From Candidatus Pantoea formicae (GTDB lineage Bacteria > Pseudomonadota > Gammaproteobacteria > Enterobacterales > Enterobacteriaceae), in the NCBI RefSeq assembly GCF_011752625.1, contig NZ_VWXD01000004.1:248001-312000 (forward strand): DNA of 64,000 nucleotides. The letters are read 5' to 3'. The first letter of the stretch is position 1. Each line of letters begins with the position of its first letter. Made by a program: the position numbers and the translations under genes. Below are positions 25,733 through 35,897 of the stretch, piece by piece. The notes beneath the pieces were generated by a model. The model saw only the letters and a program-made list of their open reading frames with translations, searched no databases and was not told the origin of the DNA.

Positions 25733-25797
25733 GTCGTCAATCCTTTTACGTAATATTTCAAATACAGTTAAGAAACCCGTTTAAAAACACGTCAATA

Positions 25798-27297
25798 TTA
25801 GCTTTCATTCGATTTCAGTGATGGCAATTTGGATACCAGTCGCAATGAAACCGTTAACCCTTCCAACTGATAGTGCGGACGCAGGAAGAATTTCGCGGCG
25901 TAGTAGCCAGGATTATCTTCTTGCTCTTCCACGCTAACTTCTGCGGCGGCCAAAGGTTTACGGGATTTGGTTTCCTGCGAGGAGTTAGCCGGGTCGCCAT
26001 CGACGTAGTTCATGACCCAATCATTTAACCAGCGCTCCATCTCGTCACGCTCGCGGAAGGAGCCGATCTTGTCGCGCACGATGCACTTCAAGTAGTGGGC
26101 GAAGCGACAGCAGGCGAACAGGTAAGGCAAACGAGCAGCCAGACGCGCATTAGCTGTTGCATCAGGGTCGTGATATTCGGTTGGCTTTTGCAGCGATTGG
26201 GCACCGATAAAGGCCGCAAAATCGGAGTTCTTACGATGTACCAACGGCATAAAGCCGTTTTTGGCCAGTTCGGCTTCACGGCGATCGCTGATGGCGATCT
26301 CGGTTGGGCACTTCATGTCCACACCGCCGTCATCGCTTGGGAATGTGTGGCAGGGCAGATCTTCTACCGCACCGCCAGACTCCACACCGCGAATTGCCGT
26401 ACACCAGCCATACTCCTTAAAGGAGCGGTTAATGTTGGCTGCCATGGCGTATGCCGCGTTGCTCCAGGTGTAGTTGTTGTGATCGGAACCGTCGGTCTGC
26501 TCTTCAAAATCGAAGCTATCGACCGGGTTGGTGCGAATACCATAAGGCAGACGGGCAAGGAATCGCGGCATCACCAATCCAAGGTAGCGCGCATCTTCTG
26601 ATTCACGCAGGCTACGCCATGCCGCGTATTCCGTGTTCTGGAAGATCTTGGTCAGGTCGCGTGGATTTGCCAGTTCCTGCCAGGACTCCATCTGCATCAC
26701 TGTCGGTGCCGTACCGGTAATAAACGGGCAGTGTGCTGCAGCACCAATGCGCGCCATTTCACCCAACAGCTCCACGTCTTGTGGGCCGTGGTCGAAGTAA
26801 TAATCGCCCACCAGGCAGCCAAACGGCTCACCACCAAACTGGCCGTATTCCTGCTCGTAGATTTTCTTGAACAGCGGGCTTTGATCCCAGCCAGCGCCCT
26901 TGAAGCGCTTCAGGCTGCGACTCAGCTCCTGCTTGGAGATGCTCATAAAGCGAATTTTCAGCATCTCATCGGTTTCAGTGTTATTCACCAGATAATTCAG
27001 GCCACGCCATGCGCTCTCTACCTGCTGAAAATCCTGATGATGGATGATTTGATTCACCTGCTGAGACAGTTTTTCATCGATCTCTGCAATCAGATCCTGA
27101 ATGGTGCGATACGCATCGTTGGAGACGGTGACCGTGTTCTCCAGCGCCTGATGCGCCAGCGTTTTCACCGCACTCTCGACGGCTTCACGTGCCTGATCGC
27201 TGGTTGGGCGAAACTCTTTGTTAAGCAGCGCGCTGAACTCATCTTGGGAAAAGCTAACCGCGCCCTGCGGTTGCTGCTGTTGAGATGTTTCGCTCAT
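25798..27297 (-). CDS. tssC: T6SS contractile sheath large subunit TssC
   Basis: 499 residues of the VipB/ImpD/EvpB family, with the typical segments QVESAWRGLNYLVNNTETDE, GGEPFGCLVGDYYFDHGPQD, LPYGIRTNPVDSFDFEEQTD and HFLKCIVRDKIG-like RFAHYLKCIVRDKIGSF. TssC and TssB form the sheath whose contraction drives the Hcp/VgrG needle. The ATG overlaps the tssB stop (TAATG). Length is normal. Confidence 0.98.
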   Translation of the reverse strand: MSETSQQQQPQGAVSFSQDEFSALLNKEFRPTSDQAREAVESAVKTLAHQALENTVTVSNDAYRTIQDLIAEIDEKLSQQVNQIIHHQDFQQVESAWRGLNYLVNNTETDEMLKIRFMSISKQELSRSLKRFKGAGWDQSPLFKKIYEQEYGQFGGEPFGCLVGDYYFDHGPQDVELLGEMARIGAAAHCPFITGTAPTVMQMESWQELANPRDLTKIFQNTEYAAWRSLRESEDARYLGLVMPRFLARLPYGIRTNPVDSFDFEEQTDGSDHNNYTWSNAAYAMAANINRSFKEYGWCTAIRGVESGGAVEDLPCHTFPSDDGGVDMKCPTEIAISDRREAELAKNGFMPLVHRKNSDFAAFIGAQSLQKPTEYHDPDATANARLAARLPYLFACCRFAHYLKCIVRDKIGSFRERDEMERWLNDWVMNYVDGDPANSSQETKSRKPLAAAEVSVEEQEDNPGYYAAKFFLRPHYQLEGLTVSLRLVSKLPSLKSNES

Positions 27298-27827
27298 TAC
27301 TGCTCCTCCTTACCGTCTGATGCTTCGCTCTGCTTAGGCAAGTGGGTCAAAGCTTGCAGCAGCGTCGGATCCTGCAGAATCTTACCAATCAGCTCTTCCG
27401 CACCGTTTTTGCCGTCCATGTAGGTCAGCAAATTGGCTAACTGCGTGCGCGCTTCCAGCAACTTATTCAGCGGCTCAACGTTGCGTGCGATGGCATCCGG
27501 TGAAAAGTCATCCATGCTCTCAAAGGTCAAATCAATATTGAGCTTGCCCTCGCCGTTCAGGGTGTTGTCTACCTGGAAAGCCGCGCGTGGTTTTAACGCT
27601 TTCATACGTTCATCGAAGTTATCGATGTCGATTTCCAGGAATTTACGTTCGTCGACGCTCGGCTGTGGCTCCAGTGGCTTACCCACCAGATCGGCCAATA
27701 CCCCCATCACAAACGGCAGCTGGATTTTGCGTTCTGCGCCATAAATTTCCACGTCATATTCGATCTGCACGCGGGGCGCGCGATTGCGAGCAATAAATTT
27801 CTGCCCACTGGATTTCGTAGGTGCCAT
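27297..27827 (-). CDS. tssB: T6SS contractile sheath small subunit TssB
   Basis: 176 residues from ATG 27827; GGAG eight bases upstream favours this start over the ATG at 27839. Family features of VipA/ImpB include RVQIEYDVEIYGAERKIQLP, FVMGVLADLVG and the helix LANLLTYMDGKNGAEELIGK near the C-terminus. It pairs with TssC in the sheath, and its N-terminal region is the contact site for TagJ in other systems. The gene is 79 bases after tssA. Confidence 0.97.
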   Translation of the reverse strand: MAPTKSSGQKFIARNRAPRVQIEYDVEIYGAERKIQLPFVMGVLADLVGKPLEPQPSVDERKFLEIDIDNFDERMKALKPRAAFQVDNTLNGEGKLNIDLTFESMDDFSPDAIARNVEPLNKLLEARTQLANLLTYMDGKNGAEELIGKILQDPTLLQALTHLPKQSEASDGKEEQ

Positions 27828-27906
27828 GGTTTTCTCCATAAAATTGCGCGGGTAACGGCTCGCAGGAGGCGCGCAGGTCTCGCTGCGTATAGAAGTGGAC
27901 GGTGAT

Positions 27907-28926
27907 TTAGTCGCGACGTCCGAAGATGTTTTCTAACTGATTGACGCCATCCGGCGCGAGGTCGCGGATGATGTCCATAAAATCGAGTTCGATCAGCCTT
28001 TGCACACGCTCAATCATCAAAGGCGCGGGATGGCTGGGTTCGTGTTGCGAGAAATACTGCTTTACCTTTTCCAGCATCAGTTGTGCATCAGCCCGTGAGG
28101 TCAGCTGTACGCTGCGCCAGTCAGCCTGGGGTCGCGCAGCAACGGGTGTTGCTGCAGGCGTGGAATCCGTCGTTTGCTCAACGGCGGCTGCGGGCTGCAA
28201 TGCCCGAAGATCCGTTGCCTGGCAGCGCTCAGCAACTATCGCAATCTGTTTACGCAACTGAGTCAGTTCCGGGACAGCAGAATCATCTAACCTTTCCGCC
28301 AGGGTTTCACAGATTGTTTGTAAACGCTCACTTATCTGAATGACGGCTTCTGCTCCGGGCTGATCGACACGGGCTAGCTCATCGGTCAAGCGCGATAAAC
28401 CGCCGGGGTACTCAGCAACCTCCGTTTTGCTGCCATCGCACAAGGCAGCCGCATCGCGTAGCGTGATGCCGTCAGAAGCGTTACGCAGCAGCCAGGATTG
28501 GCGCACCGCCGTGCTTAAGGCAGATTTATCACCCAACAGCGCAACGGCATTAATACGATAAAAAGGATCGGCCTCACCAAACTCCTCTAGCCTGGGCCAA
28601 AGGGGTTCCCAATAAAGCAGCAAAGATTGTTCAATCAGTTTCAGGCCCTGCGCATATCCCGGTAAGCCTTTTAACTGCGTCCACGCGTGAGTGAGTGCTA
28701 ACATCACTCGCAGGTCTTTACTGCGGCCTAGTAAATCGATGGCAAGCTTCTCGACCTTATTCCAGTCAGCCGGCTCGGCGGGAATGATGGTGGTGCCAAA
28801 TTGCTGCTCTGCTTTGCCAGCACTGGCTTGTTCCATCGCCTGAAAATCTGCGTGATATTCCAGGTTATCGCCGCAAGGGTTATCGCTGCTGACCGGAGAC
28901 AGTAAAGCATCAAGATTGATCGTCAT
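27907..28926 (-). CDS. tssA: T6SS assembly protein TssA (short form)
   Basis: 339 residues with an N-terminal ImpA domain (SSDNPCGDNLEYHADFQAME and LAIDLLGRSKDLRVMLALTH), a variable alanine-rich linker, and a C-terminal domain ending ERVQRLIELDFMDIIRDLAP. TssA recruits baseplate parts and coordinates sheath and tube growth. This length matches the short TssA class. The gene starts 11 bases after tagF. Confidence 0.94.
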   Translation of the reverse strand: MTINLDALLSPVSSDNPCGDNLEYHADFQAMEQASAGKAEQQFGTTIIPAEPADWNKVEKLAIDLLGRSKDLRVMLALTHAWTQLKGLPGYAQGLKLIEQSLLLYWEPLWPRLEEFGEADPFYRINAVALLGDKSALSTAVRQSWLLRNASDGITLRDAAALCDGSKTEVAEYPGGLSRLTDELARVDQPGAEAVIQISERLQTICETLAERLDDSAVPELTQLRKQIAIVAERCQATDLRALQPAAAVEQTTDSTPAATPVAARPQADWRSVQLTSRADAQLMLEKVKQYFSQHEPSHPAPLMIERVQRLIELDFMDIIRDLAPDGVNQLENIFGRRD

Positions 28927-28937
28927 GCGGTATCACC

Positions 28938-29654
28938 TCAGGATTCAAACATCGGGGGATAAAGTCCATTTCGTCCAGGTTTGGCGCCGCCTGCAGGATC
29001 AAACAGCAGTGAAAACAGCTGAGCGGTAAAGTTGCCGCTGTGTACCTGGGTATAAAGCGGGAAGCCGTCACTCTGATTCGTCCACCAAAAGCTGGTGTAG
29101 AACTGCGGATCAAAGCTGTCACCCGGCAGTTTCCAGTTCAAGGTAGAGGGGTGCTCACCGGTGCCGATGACATCGAGAATATCCGAAGGCTCATCGCCGA
29201 CTAACGGCTTCTGGGGTTGCGGAATACTGAGCAGTGCATGGTCCAATTGTTCAGGCGTACCGCCGTTCTGCACCACTCGCAGCAAAGTATTTCCCACCTG
29301 CTGATACCACTCGCCGGAGCGTGTCAGCAAAGCTGGCGTCCACTCTGCGGGCGTAAAGTGGCGCAAAGCACACAGCGGATAGTGACGGCCAACACTGTCA
29401 CGTGCGGCAATCAGGCATCCCATTTGAATCAACTGACTTCCCAGCATCGGTGGAACCACAAAATTCCACACTGGCGCTTTGAGGAAAGCCCTCGACGGTG
29501 CGTTATGACTCTCTTCGCCGTTTTGCCAATGATGGAGCCCGACCTGAAACCAGTTGGACCATTGCCGATAGAGCGCATCGGGGAAGCGACGCTTCACAAA
29601 GTCACCCGAACTGGGCAATTTTCCGTACCAGCCGGGGGCGGTGTAATGAGTCAT
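28938..29654 (-). CDS. tagF: T6SS-associated protein TagF
   Basis: 238 residues from ATG 29654 (AGGA upstream); the frame extends to 29678, inside tssM, but the family start is at MTHYTAPGWYGKLPSSGDFV. The motif W-Y-G-K-L-P-S-S-G-D-F-V-x-R-R is diagnostic for TagF (ImpM). In Pseudomonas, TagF represses T6SS firing after translation, independently of the PpkA/PppA pathway. Here it is a stand-alone gene rather than fused to pppA. It begins 14 bases after the tssM stop codon. Confidence 0.92.
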   Translation of the reverse strand: MTHYTAPGWYGKLPSSGDFVKRRFPDALYRQWSNWFQVGLHHWQNGEESHNAPSRAFLKAPVWNFVVPPMLGSQLIQMGCLIAARDSVGRHYPLCALRHFTPAEWTPALLTRSGEWYQQVGNTLLRVVQNGGTPEQLDHALLSIPQPQKPLVGDEPSDILDVIGTGEHPSTLNWKLPGDSFDPQFYTSFWWTNQSDGFPLYTQVHSGNFTAQLFSLLFDPAGGAKPGRNGLYPPMFES

Positions 29655-29668
29655 TGTCAGGTCCTGTT

Positions 29669-32600
29669 TCAGGGGCAACTAAAGCCGGTAAGCTGGAACG
29701 GATTTCGGATACTGCCAGGCGTAAATGACAGCGTGACCTGGTGGCCATCAATGTTAAAACTGGCTTCGCGCGTTAAGCCCCCCACGGAGGTCAACCGAGC
29801 GCGATCAAAGAAGCGGTTCAGTGCCCAAGGCCCGCTGGTGACCAGCGTCGAGGTCGTACCGTTGGTCAAACCCAGCTGCATACGTACCTGGCTGGTTCCG
29901 CCCGGCCCCGGCCAGTTCACCATCTGCACCGCTTGCGGGCCATGGCTATAACGCAGAATTTGTCCGTCTACATCCAGCGTTAGGTTGAGGATGTCGTTGT
30001 CCATCTTCACGGTACGCAGCGTTACGCGGAATGAAGGCGTGGTCGCGCCATTGGTAAAGAACGCATCTCGGATGGACTGCGCCTGCTGGAATGGACGCAA
30101 TAACGCTTCGCCACCCGGCAAGCTTTTGCCATCTATGCCCGGCGTGAAGCGCCAGGAAGCATTCGTGGTATCCACTTTGCTGGCCAGGTTCTCGCGGAAG
30201 AAGCTGTCCATCAAGCCGCTGCCTGGGGCAAACATTCGAGCCAAATCATCTGGCGTCACTTCACTGCGAGCGCTGCGCACCAGCGGGTAACGACCTCCGA
30301 TGGCTTGACGGCAGAAGCTGCCGACTTCCATGTTGATACGCTTGCGCACGTTATCCATATCACGCCGCTGCGCATCACTGCTGGCGCCGACTGCCATGCT
30401 GGAAACCATATTTTGTAACGAGCCGGGTAATCGACCGGCACTGGCTTGCAGGCGGCTGATCGCATCGCTGGCAGGCGGTGGCATGCCACTGTTAGCGGCA
30501 TCCTGCACTGCAGTGAGATAACGGTAGAGATCGTCTATCTGATGCAGGAAGTCATCCACCGCCAACATTTTACTGCCCTGCTGCAACGGCTGCGCCAGCT
30601 CCAGAATCGGAGCAAAATGGGTCGCGACTGCCGTTTCAGGTGCCTGCTGTAATGCTCCTTGTCCTTGCGCTGCGTTCGCACGAGAGCCACTGAATAAGTT
30701 TTCCAGCGCGCGCGTCGCGCTGTTGCCTGATGGCGCAGCCGGCGTTGATTTTGCTTTGTCGTCTGCCGCTGGCGTCAGCGTCAGCAGCGTTGAAAGTTTG
30801 ATGACCATCTGACGCAGCGGTGAATGCGCGCCTGATAACAGGCGGGCACTGTTAATACGCTGCGCCAGGTCTGCGCTGTTATTGAGCTGGATATCACTGA
30901 GGAATTGTTCCCACTGGCGGATATAGTCCTGCACATAGAGCTGACGTACCGCCAGATCAACCTGCTGGCTGCTCACTGGATTGGTCGCGCTATCCAGCAC
31001 CCATACATCGTCCTGATACAACGCTTGCGTCACAGGGGCGATTTGCTTATCCACGTGCTGCCAGTAACCCTCTGGCGTAAATAATCCCGGCACGCCTTCA
31101 TTGACAGATTTGCCACTTTTACGCGAGAAGACCAGTTCACTTTGCGGTCCGCCCAAGGCCGCGAGCGTGACAGGTTGCAGCGAGCCATCGTGCTGTAGCA
31201 GGCGCTTCAGGCGTCCGTAGACGCGCTGTGATAGCGGCATTTGATTAATCAGCGCCTGCTCGCGCTTTACCAGCGCATCATCCTTGGCATAGGGAGAAGA
31301 CTGAATCTGTGTTTCCAGCAGCTGGCGCAGATGCCAGGCGAGTTGCTCAACTTCCTGTTGCGTAACACTTTGTGGCAGCTCACGTGAAATATTCAGCATC
31401 AGCCATGCCTGCAGGAATTTGCCGTCGTAATGCTTAGGCTGATAAAGCATCTGATACGCTTTCAGCGCTTCGTAGCTGTAGTCAGCATCACTGCCATTAT
31501 CATTGCGCAGCCAGCGAGTGATGTTTTGCGCCACTTGAGGTAGCAGCAGTTGCTTCAACGCTTTGTCATACAGCGTTTGCGTGGCATCACTGACTTCAGT
31601 ACCGCGATACAATCCCATGCGGCGGGTTAAGGGGGGATCCTGTAGCGAGAACTCGGCGCTCTCCGGCAGATGTAGCAAGGTATTGAGGTAAGGCACCAGT
31701 GCGAAAAAATCGCCGCTGCCTTGATTTTGCAACTGCTGGCCCAACTGCTCAACCTGCGGGGTTTTGCTCGCCATCTCCTGCAGATAGGTTTTGTTTTTGT
31801 TGAAACTGGTCAGCCATAGCGCACAGGCGATTAACACCAACACTAGCAATGCCAGATAGCCTGACCACAACCCTGCACGGTTTCGTAGCTCCCACCAGCG
31901 GTTGCTACCGGCTAATCCTGACTCCTGAAAAATGACATTTTCCAGCACGCCTTTGAGGAAGAAGCTCTGCCCCTTATTCGGTGGAATCGGCGCTTCTTTA
32001 TCAACCTGATCCCAACGGTCTGACTCCCCTTCTCGTTGACCTGGCAAATGTAAGGCGCGCGTCAATTCCCCCATAACGCGATCAAACGGCAATCCTTCTT
32101 GGGTGCCACTGGCGAAGTAGATACCGCGTGGTGAGAATTGGGTTTCAAAATCCGAGCGGGCAAACAGCGTATCGAGCGCTTCTGCCAGCACCGGACGTAA
32201 TGCAGCAAATTCCTGTGGAAACAGATAGCTTTCAGCACGTGCCTGCGCATCGCTTTCTGCTAAAAGCGTATCAGCCAGCCCCGCATCCAGCCGCTGTTGC
32301 AGCAGTGAATATTCTTGTTGGAACTGGGCGTTGAGTTCGAAATCTGCAGTCGAAGATTGTGCCCAAGGGAAGGTGAAGCCCCAAATTTGCTCACGCTGCG
32401 TTTTATCCAGCGCACCAAAGTAACTACGAAAGCCTTTCAGCAAATCCGTCTTCGTAACCAACACATAGACCGGGAAGCGAATGCCGAGACGGTCATGTAG
32501 CTCCAGTAGGCGCTGACGAAGCGCGATAGCTTGATTTTGCAATGCTTCTGCAGATTGGGTCATGAGATCGGACACGCTTAACGTGACAATCACACCGTTA

Positions 32601-33298
32601 ATCGGTTGGCGACCGCGATACTGACGCAACAGCCCAAGAAAATGGTGCCATTCGCTGGCATCACGCTCCTGCTGGCTCTCTTGCGTACTGTAGCGGCCTG
32701 CGGTATCCAACAGCACCGCTTCGTTGGTAAACCACCAATCACAGTCACGCGTACCGCCGATTCCACGCAGCGCTGCTTTACCAAACTTATCGGCAAGCGG
32801 AAATTGCAAACCGGAGTTCACCAGCGCGGTGGTTTTGCCCGCGCCCGGTGCACCAATGATCATGTACCAAGGTAATTGATAGAGATATTGATGGCTAAAG
32901 CGCTGTGCCCAGAAAGGCGCACTTTTACTGCTGTGGCGCTGGAAATGCGCCTTTTTCAGCATGTCGGTGGCTTCAGAGAAGCGGCTCGCCAAGACCTGCT
33001 CTTCATTGGTCAGGCGTTTGCGATCCTGGTCAGGCGTGTCTGACTTTGACGTCTCAAGACTCGACATCAATTTGCGATTCAACCAGAAGTTATATAACCG
33101 AGGAATCGCCTGGCTCAGTCCCCACACCAGATATAACAGCGCAATGCTGATCATACGATTCTGTTCCGGCTCCAACGGACGTGAATCAACAATCGAAAAT
33201 ACCGGGCCAATCACCCAAATAATAAAGGAGAGCGCAGTGATACCGACAAAGCCCCAGGCAAGTCGGCTGGTTAACACCGAAAATAGCATATTCAGCAT
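29669..33298 (-). CDS. tssM: T6SS membrane-complex protein TssM (IcmF family)
   Basis: 1209 residues, full length for the family. Two membrane helices at the N-terminus (about 12-38 and 50-68) and a third near 490 (LALLVLVLIACALWL) frame a cytosolic GTPase-like domain with an intact Walker A, GAPGAGKT, at 149-156. The large C-terminal part is periplasmic and would bind the TssJ lipoprotein. TssM, TssL and TssJ form the trans-envelope channel. tssM starts three bases after the tssL stop codon. Confidence 0.98.
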   Translation of the reverse strand: MLNMLFSVLTSRLAWGFVGITALSFIIWVIGPVFSIVDSRPLEPEQNRMISIALLYLVWGLSQAIPRLYNFWLNRKLMSSLETSKSDTPDQDRKRLTNEEQVLASRFSEATDMLKKAHFQRHSSKSAPFWAQRFSHQYLYQLPWYMIIGAPGAGKTTALVNSGLQFPLADKFGKAALRGIGGTRDCDWWFTNEAVLLDTAGRYSTQESQQERDASEWHHFLGLLRQYRGRQPINGVIVTLSVSDLMTQSAEALQNQAIALRQRLLELHDRLGIRFPVYVLVTKTDLLKGFRSYFGALDKTQREQIWGFTFPWAQSSTADFELNAQFQQEYSLLQQRLDAGLADTLLAESDAQARAESYLFPQEFAALRPVLAEALDTLFARSDFETQFSPRGIYFASGTQEGLPFDRVMGELTRALHLPGQREGESDRWDQVDKEAPIPPNKGQSFFLKGVLENVIFQESGLAGSNRWWELRNRAGLWSGYLALLVLVLIACALWLTSFNKNKTYLQEMASKTPQVEQLGQQLQNQGSGDFFALVPYLNTLLHLPESAEFSLQDPPLTRRMGLYRGTEVSDATQTLYDKALKQLLLPQVAQNITRWLRNDNGSDADYSYEALKAYQMLYQPKHYDGKFLQAWLMLNISRELPQSVTQQEVEQLAWHLRQLLETQIQSSPYAKDDALVKREQALINQMPLSQRVYGRLKRLLQHDGSLQPVTLAALGGPQSELVFSRKSGKSVNEGVPGLFTPEGYWQHVDKQIAPVTQALYQDDVWVLDSATNPVSSQQVDLAVRQLYVQDYIRQWEQFLSDIQLNNSADLAQRINSARLLSGAHSPLRQMVIKLSTLLTLTPAADDKAKSTPAAPSGNSATRALENLFSGSRANAAQGQGALQQAPETAVATHFAPILELAQPLQQGSKMLAVDDFLHQIDDLYRYLTAVQDAANSGMPPPASDAISRLQASAGRLPGSLQNMVSSMAVGASSDAQRRDMDNVRKRINMEVGSFCRQAIGGRYPLVRSARSEVTPDDLARMFAPGSGLMDSFFRENLASKVDTTNASWRFTPGIDGKSLPGGEALLRPFQQAQSIRDAFFTNGATTPSFRVTLRTVKMDNDILNLTLDVDGQILRYSHGPQAVQMVNWPGPGGTSQVRMQLGLTNGTTSTLVTSGPWALNRFFDRARLTSVGGLTREASFNIDGHQVTLSFTPGSIRNPFQLTGFSCP

Positions 33299-33301
33299 GG
33301 A

Positions 33302-34528
33302 TCAGTTCCCTCTCGCCAAGCCGTTGATTTCAGACTGTGTTGCATCCGGTGCGACCAACAGCGTGATCTCGACACGGCGGTTTCGGGCACGATTCTCAGC
33401 GCTGGTATTTGGCACCAGAGGATGGCTTTCCCCGCGCCCTTCGGCTTTAACGCGTGCAGGTTGTGCTAACTGTTGTTGCAACAGAGTTTGTACCGACTGA
33501 GCACGAGCCAAAGAGAGTTCATAGTTGGAGGCAAAACGCGCACTGCGAATAGGCACGTTATCGCTGTAGCCAATCACCAGAATCTTTCCACTGACGTTGT
33601 TCATTGCGGCTGCAATACGCTGGATCACCGCCTCATAGCGGCCACGCACTTCCGTCGATGCAGAGGTAAACAGGCCATCGCCTTTTAGTGTCACTACACT
33701 TTGATCGGCCTCATCTCGCACTGCGACTAATCCAGCATCAATTTCTGGCTTGAGGAAAGCCTTAAGATTCAACGACGCAGGCGGCGGTGGCGCGGGATTG
33801 CGAATCTGAACTTCCGGTAACGACGTCTGATAGATGTTCGCCAAAACGGGTGAGGTGTAATCGCCTAAACGCCAGTTAAGGATGATGTAGAACAGACAGG
33901 CGGCGAATCCGGCCACTGCGGCACAGGCCCACAGTGGGATCATCGGGCGCCACAGTTTGCGCAATACGGGCTGATCGGTAGGGTGCGGTGAGAATGCCGC
34001 CGCATAACTGCCACGCACGCTTTTGATCATCTGCAGCAAGCGCTGTTTGATGGTTTCCAGCTGTGAGCGACCATTATCCAGCACGCGATAGCGCCCTTCA
34101 AAACCCAGCACCAGACAAAAATAGATCAACTCCAGCATTAATATATGCTGCCGCGGATTTTGCGACAGCTTAGCCAGCAGTTGGAAAAACTTTTCGCCGC
34201 CCCAGGTTTCATTATGAAACGTCACGAGCAGGCCATTACTGGTCCAGACACCACGGCTCCCCCAAGGTGTCAGCGCTGCGGCTTCATCCAGTGCCGTACA
34301 CAGGCAATAGCGGGCTCCGACGATGACTTCGTAGCTCAGCCCAGACTGTTGGCAGCTCAATTCAAAGCGGCGAATTTGATCGATAAGCTGCTGACGCAAA
34401 CGCGCGGGATCGTCATGGGATACCGAGTGACGAATTTGAGGGATGGCATTGATCAGCGGATTAGCAGCGGCCACCAGAACGTTCTGGTGGCTTACATCAC
34501 TGTTAGGTTTCTGTTGTTCCTGCATCAT
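33302..34528 (-). CDS. tssL: T6SS membrane-complex protein TssL with OmpA domain
   Basis: 408 residues. The DotU/IcmH domain (about 25-190) contains ARYCLCTALDEAA and WGGEKFFQLL. One membrane span lies near 198-220 (LWACAAVAGFAACLFYIIL). The periplasmic C-terminus is an OmpA-like peptidoglycan-binding domain (LVIGYSDNVPIRS, NYELSLARAQSV and NRARNRRVEI). It is therefore the extended TssL type that anchors to the cell wall itself. Either of two adjacent ATG codons can be the start. It lies 19 bases after tssK. Confidence 0.97.
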   Translation of the reverse strand: MMQEQQKPNSDVSHQNVLVAAANPLINAIPQIRHSVSHDDPARLRQQLIDQIRRFELSCQQSGLSYEVIVGARYCLCTALDEAAALTPWGSRGVWTSNGLLVTFHNETWGGEKFFQLLAKLSQNPRQHILMLELIYFCLVLGFEGRYRVLDNGRSQLETIKQRLLQMIKSVRGSYAAAFSPHPTDQPVLRKLWRPMIPLWACAAVAGFAACLFYIILNWRLGDYTSPVLANIYQTSLPEVQIRNPAPPPPASLNLKAFLKPEIDAGLVAVRDEADQSVVTLKGDGLFTSASTEVRGRYEAVIQRIAAAMNNVSGKILVIGYSDNVPIRSARFASNYELSLARAQSVQTLLQQQLAQPARVKAEGRGESHPLVPNTSAENRARNRRVEITLLVAPDATQSEINGLARGN

Positions 34529-34547
34529 GCTGCGTGCTCAGTTTTGA

Positions 34548-35894
34548 TTATTCTGACTGACTGCGAACGGCCCAAAACTCCATGTTCAGGCCAGGAAACT
34601 CACCGGCAAGGTGGAGGGCGAACGCACCGGAGCGCTCCATCTCCTGCCACAACTCACTGTTTTTATCGAGTTCGAAGTAGCTGTAACCCGCGTGCCAAGG
34701 GATTTGCGGTGGCGCACCAGGCATCGCTTTAAGCGCTAATCCAGGTAGTTGCAGCTGAACCAAATCGCGAATCTTGGTGACCGGTGCCACTTTCATCTGC
34801 GCGGGGAAATGGGTTTTTAACGTCTCTGCGGGGATACTGGCTTTAACTGCCAGTACAAAGCCGAACGCGTGAACCATGCTGCTTTCCGGCACGGTAGCCA
34901 CATTTAGTCCATGGGAACGTTGCGTCAGCGGTAGCTGAATCGCACTCTCCTCCATGACCTGCGACAACCCTTGGCGGAGCATCAGCGTGAGGCGGCTAAA
35001 ACAGCCCTGCAAATCATCATGATCGTAAAGGGGCAAGACATCGGGCGTGCGCGAGGGCATCCACGTGCTGAGTTCTGCGGCAAGTTGCAGCCAATGGCTA
35101 TAGAGCACTTCAGGATGCAATTGTGGAAGATGTTGTAAATGCGCATGCAGGCCAAGCTGACGATTCAGCAGTGCCAGCAACATGAAATCCACCATGTCGG
35201 CGCTGTTAAAACGGCCGGAACTCGGTGCACGCTGCCCCAATAGCTGGCTGCGTTGCGTCAGTAAGCCATTGACATCATTCAGCATACTTTGAAGGGGGCG
35301 GCTAGCGGTGAGTGTGAGCATCGGCGGGATGTAGTGGCTGTCGAGCTGGAGTTGGTTATCACTGCGCTTCTCAATCACCTGCGCCACGCCCATGGCTGTC
35401 CATTCTGCAGTGAGATCCTGCTCCAGCATGAGCCGTAAGCGCAATTTGCCAAATTGCACGGTCGCCGCACCCACCGCCATCGCATTATCGTCTTCCACTT
35501 CCGCTTCCCAAGCCAGATAGCGCGCCAGAGAATCTTGAGTATCTTGAAAAGCCACGGACTCCTGACCATTGCGTCGTGCTGGGATGGCTAATACCACTTT
35601 GGCGCGATCGACATGACTGGCAAGCGCCAGGGGTGCCGGACCATGCTGCGGCTGGCTAAATGAGAAAAAGGTACCGTCAGGTAAACACCCGCTGGCTGCA
35701 CTGAGTGCCAGCTTGCCTTGACGCAGCATCGCTTCATCAAACTCAAGGTCAAAAAAGCCCCACATATAGGCACGCTGCGACTGCCCCCAGTCACGTAAGG
35801 TGCTGTGGAGATAGTTTTCCGATTGCTGGAAATGGTGTGGTCGCAGAAACATTCCTTCAGTCCAGACCACTTTTTCGGCTCTGTTCATACTCAT
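34548..35894 (-). CDS. tssK: T6SS baseplate protein TssK
   Basis: 448 residues of the VasE/ImpJ family, beginning KVVWTEGMFLRPHHFQQSEN, the family hallmark, and ending in a GEFPGLNMEFWAVR segment. TssK trimers join the baseplate to the TssL/TssM membrane complex. It follows tssJ by three bases. No unusual feature is seen. Confidence 0.97.
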   Translation of the reverse strand: MSMNRAEKVVWTEGMFLRPHHFQQSENYLHSTLRDWGQSQRAYMWGFFDLEFDEAMLRQGKLALSAASGCLPDGTFFSFSQPQHGPAPLALASHVDRAKVVLAIPARRNGQESVAFQDTQDSLARYLAWEAEVEDDNAMAVGAATVQFGKLRLRLMLEQDLTAEWTAMGVAQVIEKRSDNQLQLDSHYIPPMLTLTASRPLQSMLNDVNGLLTQRSQLLGQRAPSSGRFNSADMVDFMLLALLNRQLGLHAHLQHLPQLHPEVLYSHWLQLAAELSTWMPSRTPDVLPLYDHDDLQGCFSRLTLMLRQGLSQVMEESAIQLPLTQRSHGLNVATVPESSMVHAFGFVLAVKASIPAETLKTHFPAQMKVAPVTKIRDLVQLQLPGLALKAMPGAPPQIPWHAGYSYFELDKNSELWQEMERSGAFALHLAGEFPGLNMEFWAVRSQSE

Positions 35895-35897
35895 CCT